From positions 1-64,000 of the forward strand of contig CAWBME010000002.1 in the NCBI GenBank assembly GCA_963789825.1: DNA of 64,000 bases. Direction: 5' to 3'. Both the position numbers and the translations under genes were made by a program. A model generated the notes under the pieces. It was not told the DNA's origin. It saw only the letters and a program-made list of their open reading frames with translations, and did no database searches. The stretch is from PFL42 sp963789825 (GTDB lineage: Bacteria > Chloroflexota > Anaerolineae > Anaerolineales > E44-bin32). Within the stretch, counting starts at the first letter, position 1, and each line of letters opens with the position of its first letter. Positions 28,682 through 36,827 of the stretch are shown here, piece by piece.

Positions 28682-30393
28682 AGCCGACACCGCCTGCTCG
28701 CGGGATCGCCCAATTCGTTCCGGGTCTTGCACTGTTCGGGGGCGCCGCCCGCGCCCTGTTGCGCACAGAATTCGTCGTGGCCGCCACGGTCTTCGCCGTG
28801 CTCGTCCCCTCGGCCATGGCGTACGGCGATCTGGCCGGGGTTACGCCCGTCGCCGGCCTGTACGTTGCGCTTGGGGCGATGGTGATGTACGCCTTGTTTG
28901 GCACATCCCGGCAGCTGATCATGGGGCCCGAAGCGACGACCGCCATCATGACGGCCGCCGCCGTCGCCCCGCTGGCCGGGGGTGACCCGGTGCGCTACGC
29001 CGCTCTGGCGGCGCTGGCCGCGATCCTGGTCGGCCTGCTGGCACTTCTCGCCCGCGTGGCCCGGCTGGGATTCATCACCGATTTCCTGTCCAAGCCGATC
29101 CTGGTCGGCTACATCTTCGGAACGACACTGATCGTGATCGGCAGCCAGCTGGGCAAGATGTTCGGCATCAAGCTGGAGAGCGACGAGTTCTTCCGGCAGG
29201 TTGCGGAAGTGATCAGCCGCCTCGACGAAACGCACCTGCTCACCTTCGTCATTGGCGTTGTCTGCGTGGCGGCGCTCTTCCTCATGCGCCGTGTCTCCCG
29301 CACTCTGCCCGGCCCGCTGATCGTTGTCGTCGCCGCGATCGTGGGCTCGACCGTGCTGGATTGGTCGGCCAAGGGAGTCGCCATCGTCGGCGCGGTGCCC
29401 GCCGGGCTCCCCCGTCTGACGATCCCCGCCTTCAGCGTGCAGGATATCTTCTCGCTCCTGCCGGCGGCCCTGGCCCTCACCATCCTCATCTACGCCGACG
29501 AGGTGCTCACCGCGCGCGTCTTCGCCAACCGACACGGACAGAAGATCGACGCCAATCAAGAGTTCGTTGCGATCGGCTTCGCCAATATCGGCGCCGGCTT
29601 CCTGACCGGATTTCCCGCCGCAACCAGCGGCTCGCGCACCGCCGTCGCCGATCAGATGGGCGGCAAATCGCAGTGGGTCGGACTGATCGCCGCCGCGCTG
29701 ACCATCATCTTCCTGCTCTTCTTCACGCCGCTGCTGGCGCCACTGCCGACCGTCGTGCTGGGAGCCATCATCATCGTCGCTTCGTTCGGGTTGCTGGACC
29801 TGGCTGCGTTTCGCTTCCTGCGGCAGGTGCGTTCCGTCGAGTTCTGGCTGGCGGTGGTGACCGCCCTCGGCGTGCTCACGGTCGGAATCCTGCAAGGCGT
29901 GCTCGTGGCGGTGATGCTGTCGCTGGTCAACGTGATCTATCACATCTCGCGGCCGCACGATGCGCTGCTCGACGACCTGGATGCGAGCGGCGGCACGGTG
30001 TATCGCGGCGTCACCGACAAGGAGACGACGCTCACCGAGCCGGGGCTGATCGTTTACCGGTTCGACGCGCCGCTGGTGTTCGCCAACGCCGCCTACTTCA
30101 CCGAGCGCCTGGAAGCCCTGGTCGCCAACGCCGGCCCCGGGCTGAATGCGTCATCCTGGATGCAGAACCGATCAGCGACTTCGATTCGACGGCGGCGGAG
30201 GCGCTGGAGAATCTGGACGCGAACCTGGAGCGGCTTGGCGTCGAGCTGTGGATCGCCCGCGCCAATCGGCCCCTTGCGCGATCTCCTGCAGGTGACCGGG
30301 CTGACGGCCCGGATCGGCCAGGAGAATCTCCATCCGTCGGTACGCTCGGCGGTGACGGCGTACCGCGCCCGCTTTGGGGCGGCAGCACGGTAG
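28678..30393 (+). CDS. SulP-family anion permease 2 with STAS domain
   Basis: About 571 residues; ATG 28678 overlaps the stop of SulP 1. Signature PSAMAYGDLAGVTPVAGLYV; later GFITDFLSKPILVGYIFGT, ANRHGQKIDANQEFVAIGFANI and SGSRTAVADQMGGKSQ, typical of SulP transmembrane helices 8-10. The C-terminal STAS domain is FANAAYFTERLEAL ... VILDAEPISDFDSTAAEALE and runs through two compensating indels near 30140 and 30275 before ending 30393. Only ~35% like SulP 1 by eye, so not a recent tandem duplicate. Substrate could be sulfate, bicarbonate or other anions. Confidence 0.85.
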   Translation: MKPTPPARGIAQFVPGLALFGGAARALLRTEFVVAATVFAVLVPSAMAYGDLAGVTPVAGLYVALGAMVMYALFGTSRQLIMGPEATTAIMTAAAVAPLAGGDPVRYAALAALAAILVGLLALLARVARLGFITDFLSKPILVGYIFGTTLIVIGSQLGKMFGIKLESDEFFRQVAEVISRLDETHLLTFVIGVVCVAALFLMRRVSRTLPGPLIVVVAAIVGSTVLDWSAKGVAIVGAVPAGLPRLTIPAFSVQDIFSLLPAALALTILIYADEVLTARVFANRHGQKIDANQEFVAIGFANIGAGFLTGFPAATSGSRTAVADQMGGKSQWVGLIAAALTIIFLLFFTPLLAPLPTVVLGAIIIVASFGLLDLAAFRFLRQVRSVEFWLAVVTALGVLTVGILQGVLVAVMLSLVNVIYHISRPHDALLDDLDASGGTVYRGVTDKETTLTEPGLIVYRFDAPLVFANAAYFTERLEALVANAGPGLNASSWMQNRSATSIRRRRRRWRIWTRTWSGLASSCGSPAPIGPLRDLLQVTGLTARIGQENLHPSVRSAVTAYRARFGAAAR

Positions 30394-30425
30394 CGCCGCC
30401 ACCATCCTGAGGAGAGTCGACGGAC

Positions 30426-31108
30426 ATGAGGGACGGGCAGGCCCATTTCACAGGCAGACGACTCACGACGCCCCGCGCGGCGGCCGTCGCCGGAATCCTG
30501 TTCGCCCTGCTCTATGGCACCAGCCTGGTGCTCGTCCGCATCTCAATTCCTGACGTGAGATCGGTCGACGCTGCCTGGATGCAGACCCATGCCCAGACGG
30601 TCACCCTGGCGCTGAACCTGGTTCCCTATGCCGGAATCGCGTTCCTGTGGTTCATCGGCGTGATTCGCGACCGCGTGGGCGCGCTGGAAGACCGCTTCTT
30701 CGCGACCGTGTTTCTCGGGCAGCGGCCTGCTCTTCCTGGCGCTGACCTTCGTGGGCGTGGCGATGGCGGGCGGAGCCCTGGCGAGCTCTGCCCTCGGCCA
30801 GGGCAGAGTTCCTCGCCAGCGATGTGTACGCCTACAGCCGCACGGTCACGTACAACCTGATCAACATCTACGCGCTTCGCATGGCGGGCGTGTTCATGAT
30901 CTCGCTGGGCACGATTTGGCTGCGCACCGGCGTGATGCATCGCGGCTGGGCGCTGGTGACCTACGCCCTGGCGCTGGTGCTGCTGCTGAGCACGAGCCTG
31001 TCTTCGTGGGTGCCGTTGATCTTCCCGGGCTGGGTGCTGGCGGTCAGCGTGTATGTCCTGATCCTGAATCTCCGAGAGCACCGCCGGGGCGCATCGAATG
31101 GGCCTTGA
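30426..31108 (+). CDS. Integral membrane protein, unknown function (frameshifted)
   Basis: About 227 residues. ATG 30426, with GAGGAGAG 11 nt upstream. Hydrophobic segments: AAAVAGILFALLYGTSLVLV, LALNLVPYAGIAFLWFIGVI, FLALTFVGVAMAGGALAS, GVFMISLGTIWL, LVTYALALVLLLSTSL and VPLIFPGWVLAVSVYVLIL, with a conserved-looking RTVTYNLINIYALRMAG loop. Frameshifts near 30718 and 30805. I do not recognise a named family. It lies 32 bases after SulP 2 in the same direction, so it is probably the third gene of that operon. Confidence 0.65.
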
Positions 31109-31184
31109 TCCCGCCCAATGAGTTGAACCACAGCCCGCCTTCGTGCCGCCGGCTCTCGCCTGGCACTGCGCCCTCGGAATGACC

Positions 31185-31395
31185 AGTCAGCGTCGTCATC
31201 CCGAGGCCGTTCTTCGCCACATGCACCCCGTCCGGTCCGGCGCCGCCGGGAGGCAAAGCAGATCCCTCGCTCCGCCTCGCGATCCGCTCAGCCAGGCGCT
31301 CGGGATGACACCCGGACTGTCATCCCGAGGCCGACTGTGGCCGAGGGATCTGCTTGTGCGCAGCTCTGCAGGGCGAACGCCGTGTCAGCTAAGGC
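31185..31395. repeat. Dispersed intergenic repeat family A, copy 3
   Basis: GTCATCCCGAGGCCG occurs twice, with AGCAGATCCCTCGCT, GCTCGGGATGACA and GAGGGATCTGCTTGTG, in the arrangement of the other copies. It fills most of the 465-base gap between the SulP operon and the sulfatase maturase. Confidence 0.75.
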
Positions 31396-31573
31396 AGCTG
31401 CATCACTGCCTCTCGCAGTCGCCCGAGCACGCCCTCGTGGACGGACGCCGCCATCTCGCCATCCCGACGCCGTCTCGGCCAGGTCGCTGCACCGGCGCCA
31501 TCGACGCGCCTGACGGTGACCGGGCGCTTAAATCTCGTACCGCCCCACGCCCGGGGGACGGAGCTGCATCTCG

Positions 31574-32937
31574 ATGCCCGCGAGTCTCGGCCTGCCCCAA
31601 CACTCCCCCCAACGCCCCCCCGGCATTCCACGTTCTCGTCAAGCCCACCGGCGCCATCTGCAACCTCGACTGCAAGTACTGCTTCTTCCTCTCCAAGGAG
31701 ATGCTCTATCCCGGCAGCCGCTTCCGCATGGCGGACGACCTGCTTGAAACGTACATCCGCCAGCTGCTCGAAGCGCATCAGGCGCCCGAAGTCACCATCG
31801 CCTGGCAGGGCGGAGAGCCCACGCTGATGGGCCTCGACTTCTTCCGGCGCTCGGTCGCGCTGGCGGAGAAGCACAAGCAACCCAGCCAGAAGGTCCAGCA
31901 CACGATCCAGACCAACGGCACCCTGCTCGATGACGAATGGTGTGCCTTCTTCAAGCAGCAGCAACTTCCTGGTGGGGATCAGCGTCGACGGCCCCCGCGC
32001 GCTGCACGATGCCTACCGGGTCGACAAGGGCGGCGCCGGCACCTTCGACCGCGTCATGCGCGGGCTCGATCTCCTCAAGGCGCATGCCGTTGACTTCAAC
32101 CTCCTGTGCACCGTCCACGCCGCCAACGGCGACCACGGGCTGCAGGTCTACCGCTTCTTCCGCGACGACCTCGGCGCCCAGTACCTGCAGTTCATCCCGA
32201 TCGTCGAGCGCGCGACCGCCGAGCTGCTGCCGCTGGCCAACCAGGGCTGGGGCGACACGCACCAACCGCGCCCGCTGTACCAGCTCGAAGGGGATCTCGT
32301 CACCGAGCGGTCCGTCCGGGCTGACCAGTGGGGGCGGTTTCTGATCGCCGTCTTCGACGAGTGGGTGCGGCATGATGTCGGCAAGGTCTTCGTCCAGATG
32401 TTCGACGCCGCACTTGGCTCGTGGGTCGGCATCGGCAGCTCGCTGTGCATCTTCCGGGAGACCTGCGGCGAAGCTTTGGCGCTCGAGCACAACGGCGACC
32501 TGTACTCGTGCGATCACTTCGTCGAGCCGAAGTTCCTCCTGGGGAACATCCAGCAGGACCACCTGATCGAGCTCGTCGGCTCCGACCAGCAGAAGGCCTT
32601 CGGCCAGGCCAAGCGCGACACGCTGCCGCGCTACTGCCGCGAATGTGAGGTGCGCTTCGCCTGCAACGGGGAGTGCCCGCGCAACCGGTTCATCCGGACG
32701 CCCGATGGCGAATCGGGGCTAAACTACCTGTGCGCCGGCTACAAGGCGTTCTTCAACCACATCGATCATCCGATGCGGCTGATGGCCGATCTGCTCAAGC
32801 AGGGACGCTTTGCCGACGAGGTCATGGGGCAGCTGTGGCAGGAAGATGCGCAGCGCTTCGCCGGCTCGGCGCGCAACGCGCCCTGCCCCTGCGGCAGCGG
32901 CCGCAAGTTCAAGCACTGCCACGGGAATCAAGGGTGA
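31574..32937 (+). CDS. Anaerobic sulfatase-maturing enzyme (radical SAM/SPASM) with C-terminal SEC-C motif
   Basis: Radical SAM protein: ICNLDCKYCFFLSK carries the CxxxCxxC cluster near residue 30, followed by YPGSRFRMADDLLE and IAWQGGEPTLMGLDFF, the marks of the AslB/anSME family that oxidises the sulfatase Cys or Ser to formylglycine. SPASM cysteines lie in YSCDHFVEPKFLLGN and YCRECEVRFACNGECPRNRF. The C-terminus adds NAPCPCGSGRKFKHCHG, a SEC-C zinc motif. Two frameshifts: one in the C-rich run near 31615 (start ATG 31574), one near 31965. It would activate the Cys-type sulfatases of this window. The cluster is oxygen-sensitive, pointing to anaerobic or microaerobic life. Confidence 0.9.
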
Positions 32938-33259
32938 CAGTTCGGGGCGCACGGGTCGGTGGGACATTGAGCCTCCGGCGGGTTATCGTTCTTTCGATTT
33001 CGCTGGTCATCTAGGCGGCGAGCGTGTTCCCTATCCGGAAGACAGGGAGATTCTCAGCGCCGGCCGGGCAGGGGAAGCCCGCCAGCACATCAACTTGTGC
33101 ATTGTGGCTTGCTGGCCTACGGCGACGGGCCGGTTCGAGGGCAAGGCAACCTCGACGTGGGGTATCCTACAAGACAAATCCGATCGGCTACGTTCAACAT
33201 CGTTCGCCGTTCCTCCTCAGGAGCGACGCGACTAGCTGGGCCCAAGGAGGCCACTGACG
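32938..33259. other. Gap, no gene seen
   Basis: About 320 bases without recognisable coding sequence. The last part holds the ribosome site AAGGAGG for the collagen-like gene. No clear promoter. Confidence 0.35.
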
Positions 33260-33520
33260 ATGGAGTCAAACGCATTCGCACGTTCCATCGTTGCACGTCG
33301 TCGCCGCGGGCCAGTGGGACCTGGCCCTGTCGGCCCTGGACCCGTCGGCCCGGGCGGACCGGGTGGACCTGGCGGGCCGGGCGGGCCTGGGGGTCCAGGC
33401 GGACCGGGTGGCCCCGGCAAACCGGGCGGCCCTGGCGGACCTGGTGGCCCCGGCAAACCGGGCGGTCCAGGCGGACCCGGGGGGCCTGGTGGTCCGGGAC
33501 GCCCAGGTCCGGGTCGTTAA
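33260..33520 (+). CDS. Small collagen-like Gly/Pro-repeat protein
   Basis: 86 residues. ATG 33260 follows CAAGGAGGCCACTGACG. A short head, MESNAFARSIVARRRR, leads into about 23 Gly-rich triplets: three GPVGP units, then GGP repeats with two GKPGG insertions, ending GRPGPGR. Glycine recurs every third residue, as in bacterial collagen-like proteins, and the wobble bases of the Gly and Pro codons vary, which argues for selection on protein rather than simple DNA slippage. No signal peptide, anchor or trimerisation domain is visible, so secretion is uncertain. An intracellular or released fibrous peptide are both possible. It follows the sulfatase maturase by ~320 bases. Confidence 0.7.
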   Translation: MESNAFARSIVARRRRGPVGPGPVGPGPVGPGGPGGPGGPGGPGGPGGPGGPGKPGGPGGPGGPGKPGGPGGPGGPGGPGRPGPGR

Positions 33521-33710
33521 TGACCTGAAAGCCAACCGGGGCATTCAAGCCCGTTCTGCCGGTTGAAGGATCAGGGGGGATCGCCGAGATACCCAAACCG
33601 AGCGTCAGCGGCGCCCGCCTCCGCATCGGGAAACTGCCCGATTCAGGGAACTGAGCCGGGCCGAACCCACCCCTTTCGACTGGAGTGGCAGGGCAGGCGC
33701 GCACTCCTCC

Positions 33711-33834
33711 CAGCTCGGCATCTCGCACCTGTCTGTGAAGCGACACCTGGGCAGTCCGCACGCCAAGCTTCAGGGCGGCGGCCGCAGGGATGCCGTCGGC
33801 GGGGCGGCCTCGCTCCGGCTCCTCGCCCAGGGTG
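33711..33834 (+). pseudogene. Remnant of a LuxR C-terminal helix-turn-helix
   Basis: The + frame reads QLGISHLSVKRHLGSPHAKL then QGGGRRDAVGGAASLRLL and a stop (TGA 33832-33834). It aligns residue by residue with the last ~38 residues of LuxR 3 (LGISVLTVKRHTGSLYAKL, VSGRKEAVRRAGSLGLL), including DNA-level matches such as GTGAAGCG and GCCAAGCT. Everything upstream of the recognition helix is lost or scrambled. The promoter-family element begins 83 bases downstream; after LuxR 3 itself the same element lies ~415 bases downstream. Confidence 0.65.
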
Positions 33835-33916
33835 AGGACGCTCCACACGTCCGCGGCCTTCTCCCCCGGCAAGTTGGTCCAGACAGCCCGATTTCTGCCG
33901 AAATCCCCACAGGCGA

Positions 33917-33963
33917 CTGCTACCATTGGGAGCATGACCTGCCCCCCTGGGCCGTTCTACCAT
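33917..33963 (+). promoter_or_regulatory. Promoter-family element, copy 3
   Basis: CTGCTACCATTGGGAGC abuts ATGACC (33934-33939); 18 nt later is TACCAT (33958-33963). Same layout as copies 1, 2 and 4. The downstream gene is the DUF6325 protein at 34285, leaving a leader of ~310 bases. Confidence 0.6.
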
Positions 33964-34284
33964 GAAGCCAAGCAGAGTCGCCTGATGGGCATCGCCTTTG
34001 GCGCACCGGCCAGCGGTCTTGGGTCAAGCACCGCTCGATCTGCCTGGACTGTATGCCCGTGGCCACGGCGCCACGATGGCGGGTACGGGACGCACCGGAC
34101 GCGACCCAGAAGACCGGGCCACGAGCACAGAATGAGAACCCCCCGCTTAGCGCCGGAATAGACTGTCGTCCTCGGATATCGACGGGCGGCGCACGCCCAA
34201 GGCGCGTCGTCGGCCCGGCAAGCGACCTGAGACCAGCGGGTGTTGCGCTGATCACGCTCAATCCAGATGAGGAGGGTGAATACG

Positions 34285-34716
34285 ATGGAGCTAGGACCGA
34301 TGTCTTACCTGGCCTTCGAGTTCGAAGGCAACAAGTTCAGGGGCGATCTGCTGCCTGATCTGATGAACCTCGTCGAGAAGAAGACGATCCGGGTTCTCGA
34401 CTTGGTCACGATCATGAAGGACAAGGACGGCAAGGTGACCACGCGCGAGCTGGTCGAGATGGAGCCGTCCGAAATCATCCTCATCGATCCGCTCAAGTCC
34501 CAGATCAAGGGGGTGTTCACCACGGGCGACATCGAAGCGATCGGCGAGATGATCCGCCCCAACACGACCGCCGGCCTACTGCTGATCGAGCACTTGTGGG
34601 CGGACAAATTCTTCAAGGACATCAAGGCCGCCAATGGCCGGATGGTGGACAACCAGTTCATCCCGGCGATCCTCGTCCAGGATGCGTTGGATGAGGCCCA
34701 GAGCGACGCGGCCTAA
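34285..34716 (+). CDS. DUF6325-family protein, copy 2
   Basis: 143 residues, intact. ATG 34285 is chosen over 34267 because GAGGAGGG lies between them and the paralogue at 25865 starts at the same residue (MELGPMSYLAFEFEGNKF). About 80% identical to copy 1 by eye, including the shared NTTAGLLLIEHLWA and GRMVDNQFIPAILVQDAL stretches. Function unknown. Together with the following SHOCT gene it is a duplicate of the 25865-26597 pair, here placed behind promoter-family copy 3. Confidence 0.82.
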   Translation: MELGPMSYLAFEFEGNKFRGDLLPDLMNLVEKKTIRVLDLVTIMKDKDGKVTTRELVEMEPSEIILIDPLKSQIKGVFTTGDIEAIGEMIRPNTTAGLLLIEHLWADKFFKDIKAANGRMVDNQFIPAILVQDALDEAQSDAA

Positions 34717-34775
34717 GCCGCGGCTCTCTCTTGGCGCGCACTAGGCGCGCCACAACCGAGCAGGAGCGTACCAAG

Positions 34776-35015
34776 ATGATGCGACGACGACGAAGGCGGA
34801 TGATTGTCGGTGCGGCAGTTGTATCCCACGTTGCGGCGTCGAACGCTGCCGCCCAACAAGCAGCAGCGGATCAGGCGGCCGCGCCAGTGCCAGCGCCGGC
34901 CCCCGCCGCGCCGGACATCAACACACAGATCCAGCAGCTAGCGCAAATGCACACCACCGGCGTGCTGACTGATGAGGAGTTTGCCGCGGCGAAGGCGAAG
35001 CTGCTAGCGAGCTGA
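34776..35015 (+). CDS. Short SHOCT-domain protein, copy 2
   Basis: 79 residues: MMRRRRRRMIVGAAVVSHVA, an Ala/Pro linker (VPAPAPAAPD) and the SHOCT helices IQQLAQMHTTGVLTDEEF. Head and SHOCT tail are nearly identical to the copy at 26352, while the linker differs. ATG 34776 follows GCAGGAGCGTACCAAG. Pairs with the preceding DUF6325 gene; the intergenic distance (59 nt) matches copy 1 (55 nt). Confidence 0.83.
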   Translation: MMRRRRRRMIVGAAVVSHVAASNAAAQQAAADQAAAPVPAPAPAAPDINTQIQQLAQMHTTGVLTDEEFAAAKAKLLAS

Positions 35016-35032
35016 CCCTGCGGCTCCCCCCA

Positions 35033-35067
35033 GCGGACGGCCGAGGGCAGCAAGCCCGGCCGTCCGC
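35033..35067 (+). terminator. Hairpin after SHOCT copy 2
   Basis: 11-bp perfect stem (35033-35043 with 35057-35067), 13-nt loop, 18 bases after the stop. No T tract, as for copy 1. Confidence 0.45.
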
Positions 35068-35376
35068 CGATGACGCGGCACTTCCGCGCGGGCCGATCCC
35101 AGGGTCATCTTGAGAATGACAACTCAGATTCAGAAGCTGACGAAAGCGAATGGCCCGCAGCCAGAACAAGGATGAGACCTTCGCTGGTGCTTGGAGGATG
35201 CTATTTGGCTCGCTCCCCCACCAGGCAGACATCAGGTTGGTGACTCGTTGGGTGGCTCGGAGGTTCGCTGGCTTTCTCCATCGGAAGCCGAAGCCTGCGG
35301 TGGGCGAGAGCGGCCGGAGACCGCGGTCTGATGGTAAACTCCTGCTACCCCGGCTAGCGACCGAGGAGGAGCCCCA
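35068..35376. other. Gap upstream of the ClC channel
   Basis: No recognised family. A 76-codon open frame (35150-35380) overlaps the ClC start by ATGA but has no clear ribosome site and no familiar sequence, so I leave it unannotated. TAAACT at 35336-35341 is a possible -10. Confidence 0.35.
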
Positions 35377-36648
35377 ATGATCGACCCACAGGCGAATGCT
35401 CCTCGTTACTTCAGGCTCATCGCGGTGGCGACGATTCTCGGCGCCGTCGCAGCCCTGGTCACCTTCCTCTTCGTCGTCCTGGTCAACGCGGGCACCGCCC
35501 TGATCTGGGAAAGCGCCGCCCAGGCGACGGGGCTGCCGGCCCCAGCCTGGACAATCCTCGTCTGTCTCGTGGGCGGATTGCTGGTCGGACTCCTGGTACG
35601 CGCCTTTGGCGACCACACCGGGATCTTCGCCGAGGTGATGAACGAGTTCGGCCGGACGGGACGGTTTGACTATCGCAACGCCCCGGGCATCGTCCTCACG
35701 GCGCTCGTGTCACTCGCCAGCGGCGCCAGCCTGGGGCCGGAGGCGCCTCTGGCGGACGCTACGGGCGGAATCGGAACCTGGCTCGCCGATCGCCTGCATG
35801 GCGACGAGCGGGAGACGCGTTCCCTGAGCTACTCAGGCGTCAGCGGAATGCTCGGCGCGTTCATCACCTCCCCGGTCGGAGGGCCCTTGCTGGCCCTCGA
35901 ATCTGCCCGAGGGGGAGGGGCGATGCCCAGCCTGTACTTCTGGATCCTGTTCCCGAGCATGCTCGCCTCGGCGACCGCCACCGTGATCTTCGTCGTTCTC
36001 ACCGGGTCTTTCTACGGCACCGTCTACGTTTTCCCCGAATACCTGCCGACCTTCCGAGATCTGCTGCAGGCCGTGCCTCTGGGCGCAATTGGCGGAGCAG
36101 TGGGCGTTGTGTTCTTCATTCTGTTGCGCCTGCTGCAACGGTCTGTGCAGCCGATGAAGAATCGCCTCGTCCTGCGCGGGCTGCTCGGCGGACTCGCCCT
36201 GGGAATCGCCGGGGCCGCCTTTCCGCTGATCCTTTTCTCGGGAGAGGAGCAGTCGGTCGAACTGATCGAACGCGCCGCCGAGATCGGAGTGCCGATGCTG
36301 CTGGCGCTGGCGGGGGTCAAGCTGGTGATGACCTGCCTGATCCTGGTCTGCGGATGGAAGGGCGGCTACATCTTCCCCATCATGTTTGTCGGCATCGCGC
36401 TGGGGCTGGCGGTCAACCTGATCTTCCCGCAGATCCCGGTGGCGGTGGCGGTGGCGGCAACCATCGCCGGCGCGATCGCGGCAACCATGCGGGCACCGCT
36501 CTTTGCGATCTTCTTCACCGGCATCCTGGTTCAGCGCGAAGCTCTCCCGGCAATTGCAGTCGCCACCGTCGCCGGCAGCCTCGTGGCGGCCGGAGCGGCC
36601 TTGTGGAACGCGCGCAGGGCGCCGTCGGCAGCGCCAGCCGACGGGTAG
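35377..36648 (+). CDS. ClC-type chloride channel/transporter
   Basis: Intact 423-residue ClC family protein. ATG 35377 after CGAGGAGGAGCCCCA. The anion-pathway motif ASGASLGPEAPLADATGG lies near residues 116-133, with the gating-glutamate position occupied (GPE), and the second signature GWKGGYIFPIMFVG lies near 326-339. Ten or more hydrophobic segments; no C-terminal CBS domains. In ClC proteins a glutamate at GPE indicates chloride/proton exchange or gated conductance. Stands alone between a DUF6325/SHOCT pair and the intact sulfatase. Function inferred: chloride transport, acid or osmotic response. Confidence 0.9.
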   Translation: MIDPQANAPRYFRLIAVATILGAVAALVTFLFVVLVNAGTALIWESAAQATGLPAPAWTILVCLVGGLLVGLLVRAFGDHTGIFAEVMNEFGRTGRFDYRNAPGIVLTALVSLASGASLGPEAPLADATGGIGTWLADRLHGDERETRSLSYSGVSGMLGAFITSPVGGPLLALESARGGGAMPSLYFWILFPSMLASATATVIFVVLTGSFYGTVYVFPEYLPTFRDLLQAVPLGAIGGAVGVVFFILLRLLQRSVQPMKNRLVLRGLLGGLALGIAGAAFPLILFSGEEQSVELIERAAEIGVPMLLALAGVKLVMTCLILVCGWKGGYIFPIMFVGIALGLAVNLIFPQIPVAVAVAATIAGAIAATMRAPLFAIFFTGILVQREALPAIAVATVAGSLVAAGAALWNARRAPSAAPADG

Positions 36649-36827
36649 CGTAGCACGCGGGCGGCAAGTTCCGCATGCACTTCAAGGACGGAGGCGGACC
36701 GCTGGAGGTATTCGATTGAGTGAGTACGCCTTGATCGGGAGCATCTGACCGTCGATGATAGGAACGTCAGTTTCGGGCTCGATCCGCATCTGACCGTATC
36801 GGAAGTACAAACCACAGGAGGAGTTGC

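Larger units (their letters stand above)
33521..34284. other. Gap holding a LuxR fossil and promoter-family copy 3
   Basis: 764 bases. Contains a degenerate LuxR DNA-binding domain (33711-33834) and the promoter element (33917-33963). The remainder shows no gene. The GAGGAGGG ribosome site of the next gene is at 34268-34275. Confidence 0.5.

Noticed and set aside
28570..29958. Minus-strand open frame of 462 codons, rich in Asp, Gln and His
   Set aside because: Antisense of SulP 2 membrane helices; such composition is the usual complement of hydrophobic codons.
33232..33456. Minus-strand Gly-Pro-Pro collagen-like frame
   Set aside because: The repeat reads as collagen on both strands, and wobble positions vary equally in both. 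The minus frame has a TAA directly upstream, no ATG or GTG, and no ribosome site; the + frame has AAGGAGG and ATG.
33300..33510. Short-period repeat considered as CRISPR or minisatellite
   Set aside because: Period is 9 bases with no spacers; it is explained by Gly/Pro codons.
35150..35380. 76-codon frame overlapping the ClC start by ATGA
   Set aside because: No ribosome site, no recognisable family, and the composition is unlike the neighbouring genes.
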